Source of the DNA: Ignavibacteriaceae bacterium
GTDB taxonomy: Bacteria; Bacteroidota; Ignavibacteria; Ignavibacteriales; Ignavibacteriaceae
NCBI GenBank assembly: GCA_031292465.1
Contig: JARLHB010000504.1
Location: 1-5,272 of the forward strand
Reading direction: 5' to 3'
DNA: 5,272 nt
The notes below the pieces were generated by a model, which did no database searches, was not told the origin of the DNA, and saw only the letters and a program-made list of their open reading frames with translations. The position numbers were made by a program, and so were the translations under genes. Below are positions 1 through 5,272 of the stretch, one piece after another (within the stretch, counting starts at the first letter, position 1; the number at the start of each line of letters is the position of its first letter).

Positions 1-519
1 CTTACTGTATCCGATTCCCTGCTGTTTGCGTATATTTTTTCCAACTCAACTAGTTCTTACTCCAGAGATATTTACGTAACTTCGAATTTAGGAGAGACAT
101 GGAAGAAAGTAAACGACAGCGTATCGGCGAGCGGCAATATTAATGCGATAACAGCTAATAAGAAATATCTTTTTGCAGGGACACAGATGGGCGAGTGGAG
201 GCTGCCTATTTCAAGCATCGTAACTTCAGTAAAAGAAGACAAGATGCAAACCCCATCTGGTTATTATCTTTCTCAAAATTATCCCAACCCGTTCAACCCA
301 AATACGGTTATCAACTACCAGCTTTCAGCATACAGTCATGTAACTCTAAAGGTATATGATGTTCTTGGCAGGTTAGTAAAAACTTTGATTGACGGATATA
401 AATCTCAGGGAAATTATTCAGTTAATTTTAACGCAGCTGATCTTGCAAGCGGAATATATTTCTATCAGCTAAAGGCTGGAAATTTTACGGAAACGAAAAA
501 ACTTTCACTGCTGAAATAA
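1..519 (+). CDS. C-terminal part of a T9SS-secreted beta-propeller protein (5' end outside window)
   Basis: The reading frame is open from base 1 to the TAA at 517-519, giving 172 residues of a longer protein. Residues 1-70 resemble the last blades of a BNR/Asp-box propeller: a strand-like stretch, then TSNLGETW at 27-34 (an S-x-D-x-G-x-T-W Asp box with Asn for Asp), then AITANKKYLFAGTQ and GEWRLPIS at about 51-71, a familiar propeller ending in Ignavibacteria-type proteins. After a short linker, residues 88-172 form a type A Por secretion-system sorting domain: QNYPNPFNP at 92-100, a VTLKVYDVLGRLVKTL-type strand, SGIYFYQL, and a KKLSLLK end. Such domains direct export through the type IX system, with cleavage and cell-surface anchoring or release. 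The internal ATG at 187 lies inside the propeller-to-linker transition and is not the real start. The ligand or enzymatic role cannot be told from this fragment. A hairpin terminator follows about 30 bases after the stop. Confidence 0.9.
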   Translation, partial: LTVSDSLLFAYIFSNSTSSYSRDIYVTSNLGETWKKVNDSVSASGNINAITANKKYLFAGTQMGEWRLPISSIVTSVKEDKMQTPSGYYLSQNYPNPFNPNTVINYQLSAYSHVTLKVYDVLGRLVKTLIDGYKSQGNYSVNFNAADLASGIYFYQLKAGNFTETKKLSLLK

Positions 520-548
520 TTATTTAATCTACAAGGTTACACAATAAA

Positions 549-588
549 AAACCTCCAAGGTTTTCCTGAACCCTGGAGGTTTAGTTTT
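549..588 (+). terminator. Rho-independent terminator of the T9SS-cargo gene, possibly bidirectional
   Basis: AAACCTCCAAGG (549-560) pairs with CCCTGGAGGTTT (571-582) as a 12-position stem with one A-C mismatch, around a 10-base loop. An interrupted T-run (TTTAGTTTT) follows on the + strand. A run of A at 546-551 precedes it, so the minus-strand transcript would also carry a U-run and the hairpin could serve as a back-up stop for kor transcription. The position just past the left gene's stop codon fits a terminator. Confidence 0.75.
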
Positions 589-642
589 GCAAACTCTGAA
601 TTATGGAAATATTTGGCGGGAATTAAATGTACACGTTACTTC

Positions 643-681
643 GACCTCCCCTTAATCCCCTCCTTATTAAGGAGGGGAAAA
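643..681. repeat. CCCCTCC/GGAGGGG palindromic repeat element (dispersed-repeat candidate)
   Basis: CCCCTCCTT (657-665) and AAGGAGGGG (669-677) form a perfect 9-bp stem around ATT. The preceding CCTCCCCTTAAT (645-656) is a near-copy of the left arm. The GC-rich arms stand out from the AT-rich spacer. Neither strand has a T-run on the 3' side of the hairpin, so it does not read as a simple terminator. Its composition and architecture resemble the small intergenic palindromes found in many copies in some bacterial genomes. A single copy here cannot prove dispersal. Confidence 0.55.
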
Positions 682-706
682 GACATCTTATAAATTTATT
701 TTGCAG

Positions 707-726
707 GCGTTTGATTTATCAAATGC
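707..726. other. Small inverted repeat (hairpin) downstream of the korB terminator
   Basis: GCGTTTGAT (707-715) pairs with ATCAAATGC (718-726), with one G-T wobble and a two-base centre. The core TTTGATTTATCAAA is a perfect 14-base palindrome. It looks like an FNR/CRP-type half-site pair, but the spacing is two bases instead of four and it lies in a convergent spacer with no promoter in need of control. A transcript-end hairpin is as likely as a protein site. No function is assigned. Confidence 0.4.
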
Positions 727-732
727 ACAAAT

Positions 733-769
733 AAAAAAACTCCGGGGCTTTTAGAAACCCCGGAGTTTT
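733..769 (-). terminator. Strong Rho-independent terminator of the korAB operon
   Basis: On the minus strand, AAAACTCCGGGG (769-758) pairs perfectly over 12 bp with CCCCGGAGTTTT (747-736) around a 10-base loop. Seven consecutive T follow (739-733 read on the minus strand, four of them inside the stem). It starts about 31 bases past the korB stop. The + strand also has TTTT after the stem, so it may stop transcription from both sides between these convergent genes. Confidence 0.92.
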
Positions 770-800
770 GATATAAATGATTTGGTTTACTAAATGTTTA

Positions 801-1847
801 TCAGCTAACCGTCCAGGTATTTGCATCAAACAATACTTTTTCCAGATCGCCTTTGCCTTTTTTCTTCGTGACTGAAACAATCTGTTCTTCAACTTCCTCA
901 TCGTAAGTAGGTTTAAGTTCCTGCCTGAAAACACCTATAGGAGTAGGCAGTGAGGGGTCTTCCGTCATATAAGCAAGTATTGTGGCAGGCAAATGGCTTT
1001 TACTAAATTCATCATGCACAACAATTTCTTCAATTCTGTGCTTACCTTCGCCGACTTCAACGGCAACAGGTTTATTGCCATCCATCATTATGCCTTTATC
1101 TCTGTTTGCGCCAAAAAGCATAGGCTTTCCGTGCTCAAGATAAAGCACATTATCTTCCCTTGTTTTTTTATTTGTTAATTTATCAAATGCGCCGTCGTTA
1201 AAGATAACGCAGTTCTGTAATATTTCAAGGAATGCAATCCCTTTATGCTCAGCTGCCCTTTTAATCATTGCCTGAAGATGCTTTGCATCGCCGTCCAATG
1301 CCCTTGCAACAAATGTAGCGTTAGCGCCAAGTGCAAGCGGAATTGGATTAAAAGGATAGTCAATGCTGCCGTAGGGAGAAGTTTTTGTCTTCTTCCCTTT
1401 TTCGGATGTAGGCGAGTACTGGCCCTTTGTTAATCCGTAAATCCTGTTGTTGAAAAGGAGAATTTTAAGATCAACATTTTTTCTGCAGGCATGTATAAAA
1501 TGATTGCCGCCGATACTTAGCAGGTCGCCGTCTCCGGCTGCCACCCATACTGAAAGATCAGGCCGGCTTACTTTTACACCGGTTGCTATTGCTGGCGCCC
1601 TGCCGTGAATTGTATGAAAGCCATAAGTATTCATATAATAAGGGAAACGCGAGGAACAGCCTATACCTGAAATCCAAACAATGTTTTCCTTCTTTATTCC
1701 CGCCATTTCGGGGAAAGATCTCTGCACTTGCGCAAGTATTGAATAATCGCCGCATCCGGGGCACCATCTTACATCTTCACCGCTTGCCAAATCCTTAGCA
1801 GTTAATTTCGCTTCGTTTTGCATATCTATCTGATTATTATCTGCCAT
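801..1847 (-). CDS. korB: 2-oxoglutarate:ferredoxin oxidoreductase, beta subunit (TPP and 4Fe-4S)
   Basis: This is the beta subunit of a 2-oxoacid:ferredoxin oxidoreductase. It binds thiamine diphosphate and the iron-sulfur cluster that takes electrons from the TPP adduct. With the ATG at 1847 it has 348 residues, a normal length for KorB. WCPGCGDYS at 28-36 and GIGCSSR at 61-67 supply Cys29, Cys32 and Cys64, and QNC supplies Cys213: the four-cysteine spacing expected for the 4Fe-4S site. The TPP/Mg motif runs from GDGD (105-108) to NN (133-134). HGRAPAIATG at 81-90 is also conserved in the family. The C-terminal LPTPIGVFRQ segment is typical of KorB. An in-frame TTG at 1862 would add five residues, but it overlaps the Shine-Dalgarno sequence, so the ATG is preferred. 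The gene overlaps the end of korA and is followed by a strong terminator. Assignment to 2-oxoglutarate over pyruvate rests on similarity and on the partner's type. Confidence 0.93.
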   Translation of the reverse strand: MADNNQIDMQNEAKLTAKDLASGEDVRWCPGCGDYSILAQVQRSFPEMAGIKKENIVWISGIGCSSRFPYYMNTYGFHTIHGRAPAIATGVKVSRPDLSVWVAAGDGDLLSIGGNHFIHACRKNVDLKILLFNNRIYGLTKGQYSPTSEKGKKTKTSPYGSIDYPFNPIPLALGANATFVARALDGDAKHLQAMIKRAAEHKGIAFLEILQNCVIFNDGAFDKLTNKKTREDNVLYLEHGKPMLFGANRDKGIMMDGNKPVAVEVGEGKHRIEEIVVHDEFSKSHLPATILAYMTEDPSLPTPIGVFRQELKPTYDEEVEEQIVSVTKKKGKGDLEKVLFDANTWTVS

Positions 1848-3687
1848 TGCTGTTTCCTCCAAGTATTTCTTTTATCTTTGCTTCTATATCCGATACCCTG
1901 AAAGGCAAACCCCTTACCACATTAAACTGCTGAACAGGGACAAGAAATTCGCTCTTTATTATTTTTGCAAGCTGACCTAAGTTAATTTCAGGTATTAGGA
2001 TATTCTTAAAGCCTGAAAGCACTTTGCCGGTATTAGACGGGAAAGGATTAATATACTTTAAATGCGCCTGGGAAACTTTATGGCCTGCCGCCCTTGCTTT
2101 AAGAACAGCTTCCCTGATTGCACCGTAAGTTCCTCCCCAGCCAAGTATAAGAAGCTCGCCGTTTGGCTCGCCGTCTAATTCAAGTTCAGGAATATCCTTT
2201 GCAATATCTTTAACTTTTTTATCCCTAATCTTTACCATAAAATCGTGATTATCGCCGTCATAATTAACATTGCCTGTAATATTGGCTTTCTCAAGTCCGC
2301 CGATTCTGTGTTCCAGCCCCGGCGTACCAGGTTTAACCCACGGGCGGGCTAAATTTTCATTTCTTAAATACGGCGCAAAGCCTTCTTTTTCAGTTGTAAA
2401 CTTTACCTTTATTTCCGGCAGTTCATCAACATGCGGAATTTTCCACGGTTCGGAACCGTTGCCAAGGTAACCATCTGTCAGGAGGATAACCGGGGTCATA
2501 TATTTTATCGCTATCCTCGCAGCTTCAAGAGCCATATAAAAACAGTTACTGGGCGACGATGCTGCAATTACCGGGACCGGGGATTCGCCGTTTCTACCAT
2601 ACATAGCCTGCAGCAAATCAGACTGCTCAGTTTTTGTAGGAAGCCCTGTACTCGGCCCGCCTCTTTGTACATCAACGATAACAAGCGGCAGTTCGGTCAT
2701 AACCGCCAAACCAATAGCCTCTGTCTTTAATGCAAGGCCGGGACCGCTTGTAGTTGTTACAGCAAGATTTCCGGCATAAGCCGCGCCTATTGCCGATGTA
2801 ATACCAGCAATCTCATCTTCCGCCTGAAAAGTTTTTACACCGAAGTCTTTATAATAACTCAGGTATTGAAGAATTTCTGAAGCTGGAGTTATTGGATAAG
2901 AGCCCAGAAACAGCGGTAATCCGCTTTTAACAGAAGCCGCTAATAATCCAAGCGCGGTAGCTTCATTACCCGCTATGCTTCTGTAAGTTCCCTTTGGAAG
3001 CTTTGCAGGTTCAACTTCGTAACGGGTGGAAAAAAGTTCCGTATTTTCACCGTAAATAAATCCTGCAAGAAGAGCTTTTTCATTAGCTTCTATAAACTGC
3101 GGTTTATTTTTAAATTTTTCTCTTATCCAGCTTTGCGTCTGTTCCAAAGGCCTGTCAAAAAGCCAGTACATTAAGCCAAGCGCATAAAAGTTTTTACATC
3201 TTGAGATTTCTTTTTGAGACAGTAAAGTCCCTTCAAGCGCTTTTGTGGTTAGGTGTGTTATCGGCACAGGATAAACTTCAAATCCTTCCAGGCTCTTATC
3301 TTCCAGCGGGTCAGAATCATATTTAGCTAATTGCAGGTTCTTTTTATCAAAAGAATCCGTGTTAACAATTATTATTGCCCCTGGTTTTAATTCCTTAATA
3401 TTCTTTTTTAATGCGGCAGGATTCATCGCCACAAGAACATCAGGCCTGTCGCCGGGTGTGTGGATATCGCTGCTGCTGAAATGAAGCTGAAACCCGCTTA
3501 CACCGTAAACCGTTCCCTGAGGAGCCCTGATTTCTGCAGGATAATCCGGAAGAGTTTTTAAATCATTCCCGAAAATCGCTGTGGTTTCACTAAACTGACT
3601 GCCGGTTAACTGCATTCCGTCTCCGGAATCTCCGGCAAATCTTACCGTCAATTCTTTTACATTCTGGACTTCTTTTTCTTTAGACAT
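1837..3687 (-). CDS. korA: 2-oxoglutarate:ferredoxin oxidoreductase, gamma-alpha fused subunit
   Basis: This 616-residue protein is the large subunit of KorAB, which converts 2-oxoglutarate + CoA to succinyl-CoA + CO2 with ferredoxin, or the reverse, in the cytoplasm. Residues about 13-210 form the gamma domain, opening with RFAGDSGDGMQLTG at 16-29. Residues about 235-616 form the alpha domain: GNEA (240-243), SYPITPASEIL (263-273), QAEDEIAG (288-295), TSGPG (313-317) and DVQRGGPSTGLPTKTEQSDL (339-358). The last segment is characteristic of KorA-type subunits. The C-terminal domain contains ELLILGWGGTYG and HLKYINPFPSN. About 610-620 residues is usual for the fused form. No ferredoxin-like delta subunit is fused or adjacent, so electrons presumably pass directly between the beta-subunit cluster and a free ferredoxin. 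The start at ATG 3687 has only a weak upstream GTGAGA (3700-3695), seven bases away, while the protein start matches the family. It overlaps korB by 11 bases. Members using other 2-oxoacids cannot be fully excluded. Confidence 0.93.
   Translation of the reverse strand: MSKEKEVQNVKELTVRFAGDSGDGMQLTGSQFSETTAIFGNDLKTLPDYPAEIRAPQGTVYGVSGFQLHFSSSDIHTPGDRPDVLVAMNPAALKKNIKELKPGAIIIVNTDSFDKKNLQLAKYDSDPLEDKSLEGFEVYPVPITHLTTKALEGTLLSQKEISRCKNFYALGLMYWLFDRPLEQTQSWIREKFKNKPQFIEANEKALLAGFIYGENTELFSTRYEVEPAKLPKGTYRSIAGNEATALGLLAASVKSGLPLFLGSYPITPASEILQYLSYYKDFGVKTFQAEDEIAGITSAIGAAYAGNLAVTTTSGPGLALKTEAIGLAVMTELPLVIVDVQRGGPSTGLPTKTEQSDLLQAMYGRNGESPVPVIAASSPSNCFYMALEAARIAIKYMTPVILLTDGYLGNGSEPWKIPHVDELPEIKVKFTTEKEGFAPYLRNENLARPWVKPGTPGLEHRIGGLEKANITGNVNYDGDNHDFMVKIRDKKVKDIAKDIPELELDGEPNGELLILGWGGTYGAIREAVLKARAAGHKVSQAHLKYINPFPSNTGKVLSGFKNILIPEINLGQLAKIIKSEFLVPVQQFNVVRGLPFRVSDIEAKIKEILGGNSNGR
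1855..1860 (-). promoter_or_regulatory. Ribosome binding site that fixes the korB start
   Basis: The minus strand reads GGAGGAAACAGCAATG. The perfect GGAGGA core ends seven bases before the ATG at 1847. It lies inside the last codons of korA, so korB is probably translated by coupling to korA. Confidence 0.85.
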
Positions 3688-3815
3688 TATTATATCTCAC
3701 TAATTAAAATTAAAAACACCGGTCACAACCGTTCCATAAACCATGCCATTTAACCGGATACTTTAATTCTGTTTAATCACATCATTCTATTGAATAATGT
3801 TAATTTCATATATAA

Positions 3816-3844
3816 AATATAATTTTTGTTCTCACATGTGGGAA
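3816..3844 (-). promoter_or_regulatory. Weak sigma70-like promoter candidate for korAB
   Basis: On the minus strand, TTCCCA (3844-3839) is followed after 17 bases by TATATT (3821-3816), giving 4/6 and 5/6 matches to the consensus. It would leave a leader of roughly 120 bases before korA. The -35 element overlaps an imperfect palindrome centred on CACATGTG. In such an AT-rich stretch chance matches are common, and Bacteroidota use a different promoter consensus, so this is only a candidate. Confidence 0.25.
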
Positions 3845-3946
3845 ATAGTGTTTTTTGAATTTGAAAAGAGGATTACTTCATCAACTGAACAGTTTGTCCG
3901 GCCAGACATATACGTTAAATTATAAATAAGATAGTAAACATAAACA

Positions 3947-3972
3947 GTAGTCAGGCAGATTGCCCGACCTAC
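3947..3972. repeat. REP-like GTAG-flanked hairpin
   Basis: On the minus strand GTAG is followed by GTCGGGCA-ATC-TGCCTGAC, an 8-bp stem with one G-T wobble, and then TAC. Read on the + strand it also begins with GTAG and ends with CTAC. A conserved GTAG tetranucleotide just 5' of a short GC-rich hairpin is the hallmark of REP sequences mobilised by RAYT/TnpA-REP (IS200/IS605-like) transposases. The GC-rich core contrasts with the AT-rich spacer. No RAYT gene is present, so mobility is inferred from structure only. Confidence 0.6.
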
Positions 3973-3984
3973 AACCAGTTTAAA

Positions 3985-4018
3985 TTTTTGAATCATTCAA
4001 TTTTTGAATCTTTGAATC
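3985..4018. repeat. Short TTTGAATC direct-repeat cluster after dsbD
   Basis: TTTTTGAATC occurs at 3985-3994 and again at 4001-4010, and TTTGAATC follows at once at 4011-4018. The first copy also forms a TTGAAT-C-ATTCAA inverted repeat (3988-4000). On the minus strand this is the sequence immediately after the dsbD stop, reading GATTCAAAGATTCAAAAATTG. It could form an AT-only hairpin at the transcript end, or be a simple-sequence expansion. No function is established. Confidence 0.6.
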
Positions 4019-4020
4019 TT

Positions 4021-5272
4021 TCAATTAACCTCATTAAGTATCTTCAAAAATTCATTCGCATCAATAAAGCCTGTAATCCGGTTAACTTCTTTGCCTTTTG
4101 AATCTATAATAAGTACGGTTGGCACTCCGGCTATATTGTATTTATTTCTTAAAGCCTCAACTTCAGGTGAAAGCGACTTTGTCATATCGGCTTTAAATGC
4201 AACAAAACTTTTTGATGCTGAAATTACTCTAACATCAGTAAATGTGGATGCGTCAAGTTCCTTACACGGTATGCACCAGTCTGCATAAAAATCTATAATC
4301 ATTCCCCTGCTTCCGTTCAGGCTTGCCGGCACTGAATTAACATTGTAAGGTTTCCATTCAATTTCGTTCTTACCTGAAGGCACAAGCGCATAAACTGCGA
4401 CTGCAAGAATTACGACTGCAAATATGATTTTAAATATTTTAAAGCCTTTTATATTATCCGCTATTCTTTCAAGTACAAGAAGATAAATTGAAGTAATAAT
4501 CATAAATGACGGAAGCACATAACCGGAAATACTTTTAGGAAGAAGCGGAAGCAAAAAGTATAATGCCATGCCAATGAGGATAAATCCGAAAATATGTTTA
4601 ACTGATTCCATCCATACGCCGGCACGGGGAAGTTTTTTAATCTTGCCTGAAAATACAGCAAGCACTAAATATGGCAGGCCGAGTCCAAGTGCGAGGACAA
4701 AGAACATTAAAAATCCGAAGAACGGGTCGGCTTTTGCGGCAACGTAAGTTACAAGTCCGAGCACAAAAGGCCCAATGCACGGAGCGGCAACAATGCCCAT
4801 AGTTAATCCCATAAAAAATGCGCCAAAGTACCCGCTTTTAGCTCCCCCGGCTTTTGCAACTAAGGCATTAGGAAGCTGAAACTCATAAACACCGAACATG
4901 CTTAACGAAAGGACTACAAATACCGCCGCAATAAATATTATAACTATAGGATTCTGCAGAAGCGAGCCAAACACCGCGCCGCTTAACGCTGTAACCACCC
5001 CGATAACAGAATATGTAACCGCCATTCCTATAACAAAGAACGAGCCCATAAGAAAAAGCTTTTTGGTGCTTCCTTCACTCTGCCCGCCGAAATAGCCTAC
5101 AGTAATAGGAATTAAAGGATAAACGCAGGGTGTCAGGTTCAATGCTAATCCGCCTATAAACACAAGTATTAAGCTTAACAAAAGCCCTGAATGCTCAAGC
5201 ATTTGCTGTAAGGACGAACTGCCGGTTGATGCAGGGTTTCCAACTTCAGCTTGCGCGGGTTGCGGCTTTGAA
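4021..5272 (-). CDS. dsbD: DsbD-type thiol:disulfide interchange protein (5' end outside window)
   Basis: This inner-membrane protein passes electrons from cytoplasmic thioredoxin to periplasmic thiols. The frame stays open to the window edge, so the ATG at 5202 is probably not the true start. The 23 residues before it are rich in Pro, Gln, Ala and Ser (SKPQPAQAEVGNPAS and so on), like the linker after a periplasmic N-terminal DsbD domain. Counting from that Met, residues 6-270 hold eight predicted membrane segments. The two redox cysteines sit in NLTPCVYP (Cys26) and AAPCIGP (Cys142), as in the CcdA/DsbD core. Residues about 285-393 form a periplasmic thioredoxin-like domain with DFYADWCIPCKELD (Cys310, Cys313) and the cis-proline loop GVPT (Pro361). 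Typical partners are disulfide isomerases, cytochrome c maturation factors or peroxide-reducing proteins, none of them visible here. The gene ends at TGA 4023-4021 and is separated from korA by a 333-base spacer, so shared transcription is doubtful. A CcdA-thioredoxin fusion lacking the N-terminal domain remains possible. Confidence 0.9.
   Translation of the reverse strand, partial: SKPQPAQAEVGNPASTGSSSLQQMLEHSGLLLSLILVFIGGLALNLTPCVYPLIPITVGYFGGQSEGSTKKLFLMGSFFVIGMAVTYSVIGVVTALSGAVFGSLLQNPIVIIFIAAVFVVLSLSMFGVYEFQLPNALVAKAGGAKSGYFGAFFMGLTMGIVAAPCIGPFVLGLVTYVAAKADPFFGFLMFFVLALGLGLPYLVLAVFSGKIKKLPRAGVWMESVKHIFGFILIGMALYFLLPLLPKSISGYVLPSFMIITSIYLLVLERIADNIKGFKIFKIIFAVVILAVAVYALVPSGKNEIEWKPYNVNSVPASLNGSRGMIIDFYADWCIPCKELDASTFTDVRVISASKSFVAFKADMTKSLSPEVEALRNKYNIAGVPTVLIIDSKGKEVNRITGFIDANEFLKILNEVN

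Larger units (their letters stand above)
3688..4020. other. 333-base AT-rich spacer between dsbD and korA
   Basis: No convincing gene is visible on either strand. From the dsbD side it holds the TTTGAATC repeat cluster (3985-4018), the GTAG-flanked hairpin (3947-3972), an imperfect palindrome TGTCCGGCCAGACA (3895-3908), a weak promoter candidate overlapping a CACATGTG palindrome (3816-3844), and a small CGGT-CACA-ACCG hairpin (3720-3731). The last precedes a short T-rich tract on the minus strand but has only four stem pairs. The length and repeat content suggest that korA is transcribed separately from dsbD. No classic GC-rich hairpin plus T-run terminator for dsbD is seen. Confidence 0.6.

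Noticed and set aside
710..723. FNR-like site TTTGAT-TT-ATCAAA
   Set aside because: The half-sites are two bases apart instead of four, and the site lies between convergent genes with no promoter nearby.
719..934. 71-codon minus-strand frame overlapping the korB end and its terminator
   Set aside because: It runs through the terminator hairpin and out of frame through korB, and resembles no protein family.
2431..2730. 99-codon open frame on the + strand inside korA
   Set aside because: It is antisense to a well-supported conserved gene, lacks a recognisable domain, and its composition follows from the korA codons.
3688..3693. Perfect TATAAT on the minus strand directly before the korA ATG
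   Set aside because: As a -10 box it would start transcription inside the coding region. No suitable -35 is placed upstream, and it is better read as the AT-rich spacer after the weak ribosome binding site.
3985..4018. Possible CRISPR-like array
   Set aside because: The repeat units are 8-10 bases with no regular unique spacers, far too short for a CRISPR.
4091..4288. 65-codon + strand frame inside dsbD
   Set aside because: It is a shadow of the thioredoxin-like domain on the opposite strand, with no ribosome binding site or domain.

Overview
The window looks like ordinary chromosome of a Bacteroidota/Chlorobi-group (FCB) bacterium, most likely Ignavibacteria or a close relative. Three things point this way: a secreted protein ending in a type IX secretion (Por) sorting domain with the QNYPNPFNP signature, a fused two-subunit 2-oxoglutarate:ferredoxin oxidoreductase, and AT-rich spacers with short palindromic repeats. 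The assignment rests on protein signatures alone; no rRNA or other phylogenetic marker is present.

Layout. Bases 1-519 (+) are the 3' end of a gene for a large exported protein: the last part of a BNR/Asp-box beta-propeller followed by the sorting domain. Bases 520-800 are a convergent spacer packed with hairpins: a probable terminator for the left gene, a CCCCTCC/GGAGGGG palindromic repeat, a small AT-rich hairpin, and a very strong terminator for the genes arriving from the right. Bases 801-3687 (-) are a two-gene operon, korA (gamma-alpha fusion) then korB (beta, TPP and 4Fe-4S), overlapping by 11 bases. Bases 3688-4020 are a 333-base spacer with a weak promoter candidate, a GTAG-flanked REP-like hairpin and a TTTGAATC repeat cluster. 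Bases 4021-5272 (-) are a DsbD-type transmembrane thiol-disulfide reductase whose 5' end lies outside the window.

How the genes relate. KorA and KorB form one enzyme that interconverts 2-oxoglutarate + CoA with succinyl-CoA + CO2 using ferredoxin, in the oxidative or the reductive TCA cycle; the sequence does not tell which. The DsbD-like protein would carry reducing equivalents across the inner membrane to periplasmic thiols. The left protein is exported. No functional link between the three units is visible. I see no mobile element with a transposase, no CRISPR, no tRNA or rRNA, and no convincing undescribed multi-gene system. The most noteworthy material is the intergenic repeats.
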